A stretch of DNA of 64,000 nucleotides from CAVSJA01 sp963728145 (GCA_963728145.1 CAVSJA010000007.1:1116001-1180000), one strand, 5' to 3'. Shown: positions 27,453-36,424, counted from the first letter of the stretch. Numbers and translations: made by a program. Notes: generated by a model from the sequence alone, not told the origin.

Positions 27453-28472
27453 ATGCTTAACATAAATCAGTCTGCCTGGAAATTGCTGCAACCAATTTTG
27501 ATCCTTGTGATCATTTTTGTCTCGGGTATGGTGGGTTATATCCTTATTGAAGGATTTAACCTGGTCGAAGCAATATACATGACTACCATTTCTGTGACTA
27601 CTGCTGGTTTCACAGAGGTGCGCCCCCTTTCTGAAGCCGGTAGACTCTTCACTGTATTCCTGTTGATCACCAGTTGGTGCTCATTTGCATTTGCAATAAC
27701 CAGGATTACCCAATATATAATCAATGGCGAGATCAATAAATATTTTAAAAACCGGAGAATTATGAACAAAGTCGACAATTTGGAAAACCACGTAATTGTT
27801 TGCGGGTTTGGACGGAATGGTCAGCAAGCTGCGCAAACTTTAGGTTACCATAGCCAGACCTTTGTAGTAATAGAGAATAACCCGGAAGCATTTGAGCGGA
27901 TTATTGCCGAACATCCAAACCTTTTAGTTATCGAGGGTAATGGAACCGATGATGATGTCTTGCGAAAAGCCGGTATTCATCGTGCAAAAGCCCTCATCAC
28001 AACATTGCCTGCAGATGCTGATAATGTTTATATAGTTCTTTCAGCCCGTGCATTGAATCCAACGATACATATTATCAGCAGGGCATCGGACAGCAATTCC
28101 TATCCCAAACTCTTAAAAGCGGGGGCGAATAATGTGATCATGCCTGATCGAATAGGAGGGACGCATATGGCGACGCTTGTTTCAAAACCCGATGTGGTCG
28201 AATTCATCGATTACCTATCGGGCGAAGAGGGCGAATCAATACATATTGAATCAGTGGCCTATGAACAATTGCCGGTAGACATAAGAGGAAAAAGCCTGCG
28301 TGAAGTAATGAAATGGAAGCAAACCGGCGTCAACTGCATTGGTGTAAAAAATGCCGACGGAAAATTTCTCATCAACCCGCCTGAAACAATTACGATACTG
28401 CCCAAAATGAAAGTACTCGTGCTGGGAACGAGACAACAGATTGAAGAAATGAAATCGAATATCGGAGACTAG
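27453..28472 (+). CDS. Two-TM potassium channel with RCK (TrkA-N) domain
   Basis: This 339-aa protein has two membrane helices (about 12-33 and 65-90) around a pore loop, then an RCK nucleotide-binding domain starting VIVCGFGRNGQQ (114-125) and a TrkA-C-like C-terminus. The architecture is that of MthK-type ligand-gated K+ channels. The pore sequence is TTISVTTAGFTEV, so the filter reads T-T-A-G-F-T where canonical channels have TVGYG; selectivity should therefore be treated as uncertain. An internal translation start at the RCK domain (ATG near 27763) is plausible, as in MthK. It is monocistronic. Confidence 0.87.
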   Translation: MLNINQSAWKLLQPILILVIIFVSGMVGYILIEGFNLVEAIYMTTISVTTAGFTEVRPLSEAGRLFTVFLLITSWCSFAFAITRITQYIINGEINKYFKNRRIMNKVDNLENHVIVCGFGRNGQQAAQTLGYHSQTFVVIENNPEAFERIIAEHPNLLVIEGNGTDDDVLRKAGIHRAKALITTLPADADNVYIVLSARALNPTIHIISRASDSNSYPKLLKAGANNVIMPDRIGGTHMATLVSKPDVVEFIDYLSGEEGESIHIESVAYEQLPVDIRGKSLREVMKWKQTGVNCIGVKNADGKFLINPPETITILPKMKVLVLGTRQQIEEMKSNIGD

Positions 28473-28513
28473 GTTGAAAACCCTGGTTGAAAACCCTCCC
28501 AGGGTTTTCAACC
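28472..28513. terminator. Strong hairpin between convergent genes
   Basis: The 13-mer GGTTGAAAACCCT is repeated twice in tandem (28472-28484 and 28485-28497) and followed after CCC by its exact reverse complement (28501-28513). It overlaps the channel stop codon. It can end transcription from either side structurally but lacks a T tract, so it may act in 3'-end protection. Confidence 0.6.
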
Positions 28514-28539
28514 TTGCCTTACATGCCCTTAATGTCGCC

Positions 28540-29244
28540 TTACTTCACAATCTCCAACAGCTCCAATTCAAATATCAACGCAGATCCCGGTTGAATCGGA
28601 GGCCCTGGAGGATTATCTCCATAAGCAAGATGTGGTGGAATGAATAATTTCCATTTGCTTCCAACCGGCATCATTTGCAAAGCTTCAATCCATCCCTGGA
28701 TAACACCGGTAACACCAAAGACAATCGGCTCGCGCCCAACTGAGCTTTCGAAGGGAGTTCCGTCTATCAAAAATCCCGAATAGTGCACTTTAACCTGGTC
28801 TGTTGATACAGGTTTTGGACCCGTTCCCGTAGTAATCACCTGGTATTGCAAACCACTCGTAGTGGTCGTTACGCCAGGTTGAGTTTTATTTTTTTCAAGA
28901 TAAGCTTCACTTGCTTTACGATTTGGAGCAGACTTTTCTTCTCTTGTCTTCTGGATCACATTCATGATGCAGTTATTGATCTCAGCCTCGTTCAATTTTG
29001 CCTTATTAAGTTTCGCATCGTTCAGTGCTTTTACAACAAGGTTGGTATTTATGTTGGTAATGCCCTGCTCACGGTAGAAATTCGCAATGCTTAATCCGAT
29101 GGCATAACTGAAAGAATCAGTCGCGTTTTTCATAATGAGTACAGGCGGTGCCGGTTTCTTCGTGGGGGTCGTTTTTTTTGCAGTACCCTGTGCGAAAACC
29201 CCTGTGCTTAAACCCAATAGAACGATGAGAAAGACTTTTTGCAT
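28540..29244 (-). CDS. FKBP-type peptidyl-prolyl isomerase (FkpA/Mip-like)
   Basis: This 234-aa exported protein has a signal peptide ending GVFAQ and a basic Pro-rich linker. An alpha-helical N-terminal dimerisation domain follows (about 40-120, SYAIGLSIANFYREQG), then a C-terminal FKBP domain (VHYSGFLIDGTPFESS, FGVTGVIQGW, AYGDNPPGPP). It catalyses cis-trans isomerisation of Xaa-Pro bonds in the periplasm. The length and domain order match FkpA and Mip. A TAnnTTTG box on the minus strand (TATTTTTG, 29261-29268) lies close to the start. Confidence 0.9.
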   Translation of the reverse strand: MQKVFLIVLLGLSTGVFAQGTAKKTTPTKKPAPPVLIMKNATDSFSYAIGLSIANFYREQGITNINTNLVVKALNDAKLNKAKLNEAEINNCIMNVIQKTREEKSAPNRKASEAYLEKNKTQPGVTTTTSGLQYQVITTGTGPKPVSTDQVKVHYSGFLIDGTPFESSVGREPIVFGVTGVIQGWIEALQMMPVGSKWKLFIPPHLAYGDNPPGPPIQPGSALIFELELLEIVK

Positions 29245-29356
29245 AGTTGAAAATTAAGCGTCAAAAATAAGTATAAATACTGGCGCTGCCGGCTCTGTTA
29301 AGTATTTTAACAACAACTCTGAATTCATTGATTTATTTTGCCCAAAATTGGAAAGG

Positions 29357-29797
29357 ATGGACCACTACATTAAGAGCATTGAAGTACGTTGGGCGGATCT
29401 GGATCCCAATTTTCATGTCAGGCATTCGGTTTATTATGATTATGGAGCAATGTGCAGGGTTAGTTTTTTCGCGGAAAATGGCTTGACCTCAGACGAATTA
29501 TTAAAGTATAATGTCGGACCAATTCTTTTTAGGGAAGAAGCCGTATTCAGAAAGGAGGTTACAATAGGTGATCCGGTCACCATTGATTTACAGCTCACCC
29601 GTTCGAGACCAGATTATACGAGATGGAGCATCCGGCATCATATATTCAAAAAGCGCAATGAGCTGGCTGCGATCGTAACAGTCGATGGCGCATGGATCAA
29701 TACCATAGAAAGAAAACTGGCTCCTCCGCCGCCCCTGGGAATTGAAACCTTTCAGGCCATGCCCTTAGGCGCTGATTTTGAATGGGTAAATAAATAA
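29357..29797 (+). CDS. Hotdog-fold acyl-CoA thioesterase (4HBT family)
   Basis: This 146-aa cytoplasmic protein has the 4-hydroxybenzoyl-CoA thioesterase signature EVRWADLDPNFHVRHSVYY near the N-terminus, in which the Asp of DPNFHV is the usual catalytic residue. It has the length of a single hotdog domain. Such enzymes hydrolyse acyl-CoA thioesters; the acyl chain is unknown. The ATG at 29357 is chosen over an upstream TTG at 29348. It is divergent from the FKBP gene. Confidence 0.85.
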   Translation: MDHYIKSIEVRWADLDPNFHVRHSVYYDYGAMCRVSFFAENGLTSDELLKYNVGPILFREEAVFRKEVTIGDPVTIDLQLTRSRPDYTRWSIRHHIFKKRNELAAIVTVDGAWINTIERKLAPPPPLGIETFQAMPLGADFEWVNK

Positions 29798-29854
29798 ATC
29801 CTTAACAAATTATTTAAACCCTTTTTCCGTTATTACATACGTCAAACAAGTACT

Positions 29855-30598
29855 ATGAAAAAGCTTTTACTCTTTTTACCCTTATTTATCGCGATTAGTT
29901 GTGTTGCCCAGGAATCGAGCAAGAACAGTGGAGGATTACTTAAAAAAGCAGGCGGGCTATTGAATAAAGCCAAAGGCGGAAGTGGTGGATCATTGACAGA
30001 AGCAGATATTATTGCCGGTTTGAAGGAAGCATTATCTGTTGGTGCAAAAAACAGTTCCGAAAAATTATCTGCAGCAGACGGATTTTTTGGAAACCAACTC
30101 ATAAAAGTCCTAATGCCCGACGAAGCGAAGAAAGTTGAATCAACACTTCGTAATCTTGGCATGGGTCAAATGGTTGATAAAGCCATCCTTTCCATGAATC
30201 GTGCTGCTGAAGAAGCTTCAAAATCTGCGGGAAATATTTTTATCGGTGCAATTAAGCAAATGAGTGTCCAGGATGCAATGGGAATTTTGAAAGGCAGTGA
30301 TTCAGCGGCTACCAGTTATTTAAGAGGTAAGACATGGAATGAACTTACTGATTCATTTAAGCCGGTAATTGATGAAGCATTGAAGAAGACGGATGCAACA
30401 AAATACTGGAAAGATGTATTTGAAACTTACAACAAGCTTCCAACGACAATGAAAAAAGTAAATACCGATTTGCCTACCTATGTAACCGGCAAAGCGTTGA
30501 ATGGACTTTTTTATCAGGTTGCTTTGGAAGAACAAAAAATTCGAAAAGACCCAGCCGCTCGCGTTAATGATATTTTGAAAAAAGTATTTGGATCTTAA
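29855..30598 (+). CDS. DUF4197 protein with lipoprotein-like signal
   Basis: This 247-aa exported protein starts with a hydrophobic signal ending AISCVAQ (possible lipid-modified Cys16). A Gly/Lys-rich linker follows, then a helical DUF4197 domain with typical blocks ADIIAGLKEALSVGA, FFGNQLIKVLMPDEAKKVE, GDSAATSYLRGKTW-like sequence and YWKDVFETYNKLP. The function of DUF4197 is unknown. It lies 57 bases after the thioesterase on the same strand and may share its transcript. Confidence 0.87.
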   Translation: MKKLLLFLPLFIAISCVAQESSKNSGGLLKKAGGLLNKAKGGSGGSLTEADIIAGLKEALSVGAKNSSEKLSAADGFFGNQLIKVLMPDEAKKVESTLRNLGMGQMVDKAILSMNRAAEEASKSAGNIFIGAIKQMSVQDAMGILKGSDSAATSYLRGKTWNELTDSFKPVIDEALKKTDATKYWKDVFETYNKLPTTMKKVNTDLPTYVTGKALNGLFYQVALEEQKIRKDPAARVNDILKKVFGS

Positions 30599-30640
30599 CG
30601 TTTGGCGTTTGGAGTTTGGTGTTTGGCGTTGGTTACCTGG
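30598..30640. repeat. GTTTGGC heptamer arm, left of four-helix-bundle gene
   Basis: Five 7-base units (GTTTGGC, GTTTGGA, GTTTGGT, GTTTGGC, GTTGGTT) begin at the stop codon of the DUF4197 gene. The inverted arm lies at 31170-31214 on the other side of the four-helix-bundle gene. Confidence 0.75.
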
Positions 30641-30642
30641 TT

Positions 30643-31077
30643 TCAATTTCCCTTGGTTACAGAATCGTCACTTTTTGGATTCGATCGATCCTTAAATTTT
30701 TGACCTTTTGTAGGATTTTTGTTTAAGTATTTGATCATTGTACTAATCTTCCTACATGTTTTGTCTGAGAGTTCATACAATTCATCGAAGATTTCCTTAG
30801 TCATATATTCGCGGTCTTGACATCTGTAAAGCTGAGACTGCAATTCGCTTCCTGAACCGTTTGAAACACTCAGGAATTGGACAAATTCTAATCTACTTTT
30901 TCTACCAAAACCTTCCGCGATATTGTCCATAATTGAACCAGTTGCGGCGTTCATTTGATTTTTTATTTCAAAATCTTTTGAGAGTTTTCCTTTCTTGGTC
31001 TCTTCAAATATCTTTTTAGATAACTCTCTGGCAAGTTGCCAAATCTCTAAATCCTCAAATCGTTCTACAGTTGCCAT
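30643..31077 (-). CDS. Four-helix-bundle protein of the 23S rRNA intervening-sequence family
   Basis: This 144-aa protein has the family signature FEDLEIWQLARELSKKIF (7-24), IKNQMNAATGSIMDNIAEGF (38-57), GRKSRLEFVQFLSVSNGSGSELQ and a C-terminal helical pair ending in a basic tail. The family (S23/IVP, PF05635-type) was first seen inside intervening sequences of 23S rRNA genes and forms pentameric helical bundles; Avd of diversity-generating retroelements is related. The function is unknown. The ATG at 31077 is chosen because the upstream extension is repeat-like. The gene sits alone between inverted GTTTGGC arms (30598-30640 and 31170-31214). No reverse transcriptase is nearby. Confidence 0.88.
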   Translation of the reverse strand: MATVERFEDLEIWQLARELSKKIFEETKKGKLSKDFEIKNQMNAATGSIMDNIAEGFGRKSRLEFVQFLSVSNGSGSELQSQLYRCQDREYMTKEIFDELYELSDKTCRKISTMIKYLNKNPTKGQKFKDRSNPKSDDSVTKGN

Positions 31078-31169
31078 TTTTTTATCAAATGTATGTCGAG
31101 TAAGAAACGCTGTATTGATTAAAACCACCTAAAAGAATAGTTTTTTTCTCATTTTTTAGCGTGTTTTCA

Positions 31170-31214
31170 CCACGCCAAACTCTCCCGCCGGGGCGGGACC
31201 AAACGCCAAACTCG
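31170..31214. repeat. Inverted GTTTGGC heptamer arm with GC-rich palindrome
   Basis: GCCAAAC units at about 31173-31180 and 31201-31212 are the inverse of the array at 30598-30640. They are interrupted by CCCGCCGGGGCGGGA (31185-31199), a GC-rich palindrome related to those at 39467 and 45889. Confidence 0.7.
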
Positions 31215-31233
31215 AATCCTACTATATTTGGGC

Positions 31234-32445
31234 ATGTTCGCCCGAACAATCTTATTATATAAAAGCGCATACACCGGACTTTCAAGGGAAACCTGGTGGT
31301 TGTCGCTAGTGATGCTCATTAACCGGAGCGGAACGATGGTTGTTCCTTTTCTCGGTTTATATCTAACCGATCAATCCATGGGCTATAGCATTGGGCAATC
31401 GGGCGTGGTAATGGGATTGTTCGGACTTGGTGCTGTAATCGGAGCTTATATAAGTGGTAAGCTAACTGACAAGATCGGATTCTATCCAATTCAACTTTTC
31501 ACCCTGATTGTCGGAGGGCTTTTATTCTTTGTTCTTGGGCAAATGAAAACTTACCCAATGATTTGCCTGTTTACTTTTCTTTTGAGTTTTGTGAATGAAG
31601 CATTCCGTCCCGCCAATTCAACGGCAATCGCTTTTTATAGTAAGGAAGAGAATAGAACAAGATCCTATGCATTAAACAGGCTTGCTATTAATATTGGTTG
31701 GGCTGTTGGAAGCGCGCTTGCGGGCTTTGTTGCGGCATATAACTATGAACTATTATTTTGGATCGATGGGATTACAAATATTTTCGCAGCTGTTCTGATG
31801 TGGATCGTTTTGCATCCGAAGCAGGAACGAAAAATGGCTTCAACAAAAATTCAAACAGGACAGGAACCTAATCATTCGATGAACCGGGATAAGATTTATC
31901 TATGGTTTATTCTTTTCACATTTATTTTCGCTGCCTGTTTCTTCCAGATTTTCACAAATCTGCCAATCTATTTCAGAAATGACCTGCATTTTTCCGAGCA
32001 GTCAATTGGAATGCTGAATGCATTGAACGGTGTAATCATTGCAGCCGTAGAAATGATACTGGTATTTAAACTCGAAGGGAAACGAAGCAGCACTTTTTAT
32101 ATTACGCGGGGTGTGATGTTATGTGGACTTGCATACCTTATTCTAAGCATTTTCCAGGGGAATTTATTATTGGCAACGATAATGATCATAACAATCACTT
32201 TCGGTGAGATTCTTGCAATGCCATTTATGAATACCTTCTGGATTTCCAGGAGTACATCTTATAATCGCGGTCAGTATGCTGCTTATTATACGATTGCGTG
32301 GGCGAGCGCACAAAGTCTTGGGCCATTGATCGCATCGCAGGTTGTTGAATTTTCAAATTTCAATACGCTATGGTGGATTATGGCAGGGTTTTGTCTTTTA
32401 TCCAGTGCCGGTTTCGCATGGCTTCATAGAAAATTGTACAGCTAA
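31234..32445 (+). CDS. Major facilitator superfamily transporter
   Basis: This protein of about 403 aa has 12 predicted membrane helices in two halves joined by a charged loop (KQERKMASTKIQTGQEPNH). Motif A is visible as GKLTDKIGFYP after helix 2, and motif-like RPANSTAIAFYSKEENRTRSY follows helix 4. This resembles the drug-efflux MdtH/YdeE branch; the substrate is unknown. The ATG at 31234 is chosen over a TTG at 31228. TATATTTG (31223-31230) directly upstream would make the transcript nearly leaderless if used. The stop overlaps the next start by one base (TAATG). Confidence 0.87.
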   Translation: MFARTILLYKSAYTGLSRETWWLSLVMLINRSGTMVVPFLGLYLTDQSMGYSIGQSGVVMGLFGLGAVIGAYISGKLTDKIGFYPIQLFTLIVGGLLFFVLGQMKTYPMICLFTFLLSFVNEAFRPANSTAIAFYSKEENRTRSYALNRLAINIGWAVGSALAGFVAAYNYELLFWIDGITNIFAAVLMWIVLHPKQERKMASTKIQTGQEPNHSMNRDKIYLWFILFTFIFAACFFQIFTNLPIYFRNDLHFSEQSIGMLNALNGVIIAAVEMILVFKLEGKRSSTFYITRGVMLCGLAYLILSIFQGNLLLATIMIITITFGEILAMPFMNTFWISRSTSYNRGQYAAYYTIAWASAQSLGPLIASQVVEFSNFNTLWWIMAGFCLLSSAGFAWLHRKLYS

Positions 32446-33395
32446 TGTTTCCAGAAGAAAAATATATCATGTTTAAAAACCGGCTGGCTAAAGTTTGCCG
32501 GCATCTAAATAAGCAGGCGAAAAGGCAGGGGATTACTTGCTACCGGGTCTATGATCATGATCTTCCCGAATTTTCGTTTTGTATTGAAGTGTATGACCAG
32601 CAAATCTATTTGGCAGAATATAAGCGGAAGTTTGAAATGGCTGAAAGCTTGCATGAAGAATGGCTCGAGCGTTGTATCCAAATTATAGCAGAAGTTTTAG
32701 GCAAACCACCCGATTCAATTTATATGAAGGAGCGGAAACGAAAAGCGGGACGGGATGATCAATATCAACGTGTGGGGGACGAAGAAGACTCTTTTGTTGT
32801 TGAAGAGTCTGGATTAAAATTTAAAGTAAATCTTTCCGATTATCTCGATACCGGTTTGTTTCTTGACCATCGAATCACCCGATCCATGATAAGGGAAGAG
32901 GCGAAAGACAAAAAAGTGCTCAACCTATTTTGCTATACCGGGTCATTTTCTGTGTATGCCGCAGCAGGTGGTGCGAATGAGGTAGTTTCCGTTGACCTGA
33001 GCAATACTTACCTAAATTGGGCGAAGGAAAATTTTGAACTCAATAATATAAAGGATCAACACAAGTACAGTTTTGTAAAGGCGGATGTGCTGCAGTATCT
33101 CGACAAACTCCCCGGGGATTATTTTGATCTTGTCATTCTTGACCCGCCAACTTTCAGCAATAGTAAGATGATGAAAGATATTCTCGATATTCAACGCGAT
33201 CACGTTCACCTGATCAATCGCCTTTTATTATCAGTGAAACCAGGAGGCAGGATTTATTTCAGCACCAATTCCCGCAAGTTTGTAATTGATGAAAAAGAAA
33301 TAAATGCAAAAGAGATAAAAGACATCACCCGCGCAACAACGCCTTTTGATTTTGAAGGGAAACTATTCAGATATTGTTTTAGGATTACAAGATAA
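32445..33395 (+). CDS. 23S rRNA methyltransferase, RlmK-like (RlmKL C-terminal type)
   Basis: This 316-aa class I SAM-dependent methyltransferase corresponds to the C-terminal half of RlmKL, which makes m7G2069 in E. coli 23S rRNA. Visible blocks are FKNRLAKVCRHLNKQAKR, a PUA-less middle domain with YMKERKRKAGRDDQY, LDTGLFLDHRITRSMIRE, the SAM motif VLNLFCYTGSFSVYAA and the catalytic-loop motif ILDPPTFSNSK. The RlmL (m2G) half is absent. It is translationally coupled to the MFS gene by a one-base stop/start overlap, although no functional link is obvious. Confidence 0.87.
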   Translation: MFPEEKYIMFKNRLAKVCRHLNKQAKRQGITCYRVYDHDLPEFSFCIEVYDQQIYLAEYKRKFEMAESLHEEWLERCIQIIAEVLGKPPDSIYMKERKRKAGRDDQYQRVGDEEDSFVVEESGLKFKVNLSDYLDTGLFLDHRITRSMIREEAKDKKVLNLFCYTGSFSVYAAAGGANEVVSVDLSNTYLNWAKENFELNNIKDQHKYSFVKADVLQYLDKLPGDYFDLVILDPPTFSNSKMMKDILDIQRDHVHLINRLLLSVKPGGRIYFSTNSRKFVIDEKEINAKEIKDITRATTPFDFEGKLFRYCFRITR

Positions 33396-33711
33396 CTCCA
33401 GGATTCTTGCCTTGCGCGGCTAAATAATCAATAATCCATAATTAATAATCAATAATTGATCAAGGTGAAACGATCTAACTGATTGTAGGTGACATAATGC
33501 CTGAAGAATTAATGATTATTAATTATTGATTGAACGGTCGGTCACCTTAATTTATGAAAGAATCCCCCGAATTTATCGGGGGACCTGACTTACTACGGTG
33601 CGGATATCAATTTTTAAGTGTTACTGTTGGATTCACTTCCAACAGGATTCTATAGGAATAATGTTATCTAAGCGACTCCGACTCGTCATTCCCGCGAAAG
33701 CGGGAACCTCA
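33396..33711. repeat. Gap with AATAATT hairpin, CCCCCGA palindrome and REP-like element
   Basis: No gene is seen. Forward and inverted AATAATC/AATTATT heptamers lie at about 33423-33462 and 33508-33530. CCCCCGA/TCGGGGG with loop ATTTA is at 33564-33582. The REP-like CGTCATTCCCG...CGGGAA element is at 33685-33709, almost touching the CHRD gene stop. Confidence 0.7.
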
Positions 33712-34539
33712 CTACCTGATCTGTCCTCTAACAACTCCGGGCCCACGAAGCTTGGAGTGTGCGTTTACATAGATTGGGTCCGCGCTTTTCAAAATATTGT
33801 ACAATGAATCAACGAGTGTGGTTACCCTGGGTATACCAAATTCGTCTTTGTTGTTTGCAAGAAAAATTCTCACCGGTCCATTTGCTCCTGCCGCGCCTCT
33901 GTGAATATGGGAAACAGTTAAAGTATCATTTGTTTCGAGGCCAGTTACCGTAACCATTGAATAGAGCATTTTATCATCGGTCAAACGCAGTATCGCTTTT
34001 CCGGTTGCGGTGGTGGTAACCGCGGGGACTTCATTCGCTCCTGATAAGTTAATATCATAAGCAAATTCAACTAAATGATCTAGCTGAGCTCGTGCAATTC
34101 CACTCGGAACCTGGTTGGAATGCACGTTGAAATAGACAGGAGTATTCAACAGACTATCTACCTGACCCTGCCTTAAGCCGGTTACTGTGCCTGTAGCTCC
34201 CGGCCCGCTAAATGCCGGATTGAGATTGATCAGAATTCCCCCGTTGGAACCTGCATTTCCCGGATGAATATGGGCGGCCACAAGGGCATCACTTGGTGCG
34301 AGGTTGTGAAGATGAAAATCAAACTTGAGGGAATTGTCAGAGAGTAACTCAAGGGTAAGCGTACCTGTCTCTGTTCTTCCTGCCGGTGCCGGCACTTCAT
34401 TCGCTGCGCTAATGGTGATATTGTCCCATTTTTTCACCGAAGTGGGAAGGGGAGCATCATCATGTTCGCAAGCCTGTAGTATAAATGCACCGAACGCGAT
34501 TGAAAGCAATAGCTTTCCTGTACCTGAAATCGACTTCAT
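33712..34539 (-). CDS. Lipoprotein with two CHRD domains
   Basis: This 275-aa protein has a signal with lipobox-like LQAC (Cys24) and two CHRD (chordin-like) domains. The first contains SAANEVPAPAGRTETGTLTL and HIHPGNAGSNGGILINL; the second contains LSGANEVPAVTTTATGKAIL and HIHRGAAGANGPVRIFL. The C-terminus VRGQIR is the normal end of the second domain. CHRD domains are extracellular binding or stability modules of unknown role in bacteria. The start at 34539 gives a proper signal peptide; upstream in-frame sequence is not used. Confidence 0.87.
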   Translation of the reverse strand: MKSISGTGKLLLSIAFGAFILQACEHDDAPLPTSVKKWDNITISAANEVPAPAGRTETGTLTLELLSDNSLKFDFHLHNLAPSDALVAAHIHPGNAGSNGGILINLNPAFSGPGATGTVTGLRQGQVDSLLNTPVYFNVHSNQVPSGIARAQLDHLVEFAYDINLSGANEVPAVTTTATGKAILRLTDDKMLYSMVTVTGLETNDTLTVSHIHRGAAGANGPVRIFLANNKDEFGIPRVTTLVDSLYNILKSADPIYVNAHSKLRGPGVVRGQIR

Positions 34540-34624
34540 GGTAAAATTGGTTTTTAAATAATAAATAGCGGGGTTGATAGGGATTACGTCGACCAACTAA
34601 AGGAGGTTGCTTGAGGCGGGAAGA

Positions 34625-34740
34625 AAAAGCAATAATCAATGGGCAATAGGCAATTGGCAATAGGCAATGAGCAAGAGACGGCAGGTAATTGACAATTTGC
34701 ACATTTTCCTTTGCCTATTGCCCATTGCTTAGCTAGCTCA
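34625..34740. repeat. GCAATAG heptamer hairpin
   Basis: Forward GGCAATA/GGCAATT-type heptamers at about 34638-34674 are mirrored by CCTATTG/CCCATTG units at about 34711-34729. The same unit occurs at 5489-5521, 5938-5971 and 18597-18618. Confidence 0.7.
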
Positions 34741-34810
34741 ATAATTGTTCCAGTCCTTCCCGGTTGAAGTTTTTGCTAAGCTGGAATCCGAAGATATCTG
34801 CCAACAATTA

Positions 34811-36364
34811 TTAAAACCCGCGAACTGGTGGATTAAGAGGGATATCTCTCTTCAACATGTCATTCCTGTTTGCCATATCCCAGGCAGTATAGAATACCAG
34901 TTGCGCTCTTTTTGCAAGCAGGCTATAATTGATTTTGTCAGGAGTATCTGTTGGACGATGATAGTCCGCATGTGTTCCATTAAAATAGAAGATAATTGGA
35001 ACTCCCATTCTTGCAAAATTGTAATGGTCGCTGCGGAAATAAATACGTTCAGGATCTTTGGGATCATTATACTTATAATCCAGTTCCAGTTTTGTGTATT
35101 TTTTATTGGCGGCTTCGCTAATTGGCCGTAGATCCGTGCTCAACTTGTCATCTCCAACCACATAAACATAATTTGTCGAATCACCCACTTTGCGTTTGGG
35201 ATCGATTCTTCCAATCATATCAATATTCAGATTTGCTGTGGTCTTATCAAGCGGATAAGTTGGGTTATCACTATAGTAACGGGACCCCCACAATCCTTTT
35301 TCTTCACCCGATACGGCCATGAAGATTATGCTTCTACGCGGTCCCTTTCCTTCTTTTTTCGCTTTTACAAAAGCTTCGGCCAATTCAAGTATGCTTACTG
35401 TACCAGATCCATCATCGTCGGCTCCATAATAAGTAACAGTATCTCTTTTGCCAAGATGGTCATAGTGAGCTGTCAACACAAGGAATTCATCTTTCTTATC
35501 GGTCCCTTCTAAAAACCCAACCACATTACTGCTTTGAAGGAACAAGGATTCTTTTTGAACCTGGAGATAAACGTTTGCGTTATAAATTCTCGCCGGAAGT
35601 ATTCCTTTTTTTGCACTATCAAAGCTGGATCCAAGAATGTTTTCCGCAACCTTTTCAGTAATATTAAAAATATTTGGCAAGAGTCTCCTTGAATACCCGG
35701 AGGACATGGTCATTTGTCCCTTTGCACCAGGGCGGCTTCCACTCACACTCGTACCCTGGATCAGTAATACCGCAGCAGCACCTTTTTGAAGTGCATAGGC
35801 TTGCTTGGCGAAAGCATTCACGTTGCGGCTTCCGGGTCCTCCACTGATTAACATGACCAATTTTCCTTTTACATCTATATTATTGTAATCGTCGCGTGTT
35901 GAATCGGTGATGCCATAACCAGCAAATACAAGCTCGCTGAATAATTGAGTTGCATTATAAATCTGGCTAGACGGAACTGTGAAATCCTTTCCGTATTCAA
36001 GACTTTGATCGTTTAGCTTTATGGTTGCTCGTACAAATGAATCCTGGGTCACTGCAAAATTCATCTGGTAACTTCCTTTATTGCCTGGCTGAAGTCCAAG
36101 GTCCTTGAAATATTGCTCGATATAAGCTGCTGCCTTGCGTTGACCTTCAGTAGCAGTTTCTCTTCCTTCCATTTCTTTACCGGCCACAGTAAAAAGATGC
36201 TTTTTGAGATCATCCGCAGTGATGGTATTCGCATATGCTTTGGGGTCGGGAGTTTTCGGCGCTTTCTGCGCAAAAGATATTAACGGTAGTGAAGCCATAA
36301 TTCCTATTACAAAGGTCCCGATAGCGATGGAAGTCAGGAGGTTTGACCTTTTTATTTTACTCAT
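34811..36364 (-). CDS. Exported M28-family zinc aminopeptidase with PA domain
   Basis: This 517-aa protein has a signal peptide (hydrophobic 10-32, ending SFAQ) and a PA domain inserted at about 130-270. The M28 catalytic domain has zinc ligands and catalytic residues in TAHYDHLG, GADDDGSG, SGEEKGLWGS, NIDMIG and GTHADYHR. It is expected to release N-terminal amino acids from peptides in the periplasm or outside the cell. All five zinc-site motifs are present, so the enzyme looks intact. Confidence 0.92.
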   Translation of the reverse strand: MSKIKRSNLLTSIAIGTFVIGIMASLPLISFAQKAPKTPDPKAYANTITADDLKKHLFTVAGKEMEGRETATEGQRKAAAYIEQYFKDLGLQPGNKGSYQMNFAVTQDSFVRATIKLNDQSLEYGKDFTVPSSQIYNATQLFSELVFAGYGITDSTRDDYNNIDVKGKLVMLISGGPGSRNVNAFAKQAYALQKGAAAVLLIQGTSVSGSRPGAKGQMTMSSGYSRRLLPNIFNITEKVAENILGSSFDSAKKGILPARIYNANVYLQVQKESLFLQSSNVVGFLEGTDKKDEFLVLTAHYDHLGKRDTVTYYGADDDGSGTVSILELAEAFVKAKKEGKGPRRSIIFMAVSGEEKGLWGSRYYSDNPTYPLDKTTANLNIDMIGRIDPKRKVGDSTNYVYVVGDDKLSTDLRPISEAANKKYTKLELDYKYNDPKDPERIYFRSDHYNFARMGVPIIFYFNGTHADYHRPTDTPDKINYSLLAKRAQLVFYTAWDMANRNDMLKRDIPLNPPVRGF

Positions 36365-36424
36365 GTATTTGATTTGGGTTAAGGGTCAAATTTAGTGAAT
36401 GAGCGTGATATGGAATTGGGGTTT

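Noticed and set aside
30643..31077. Diversity-generating retroelement around the Avd-related protein
   Set aside because: No reverse transcriptase gene or template/variable repeat pair is present near the gene.
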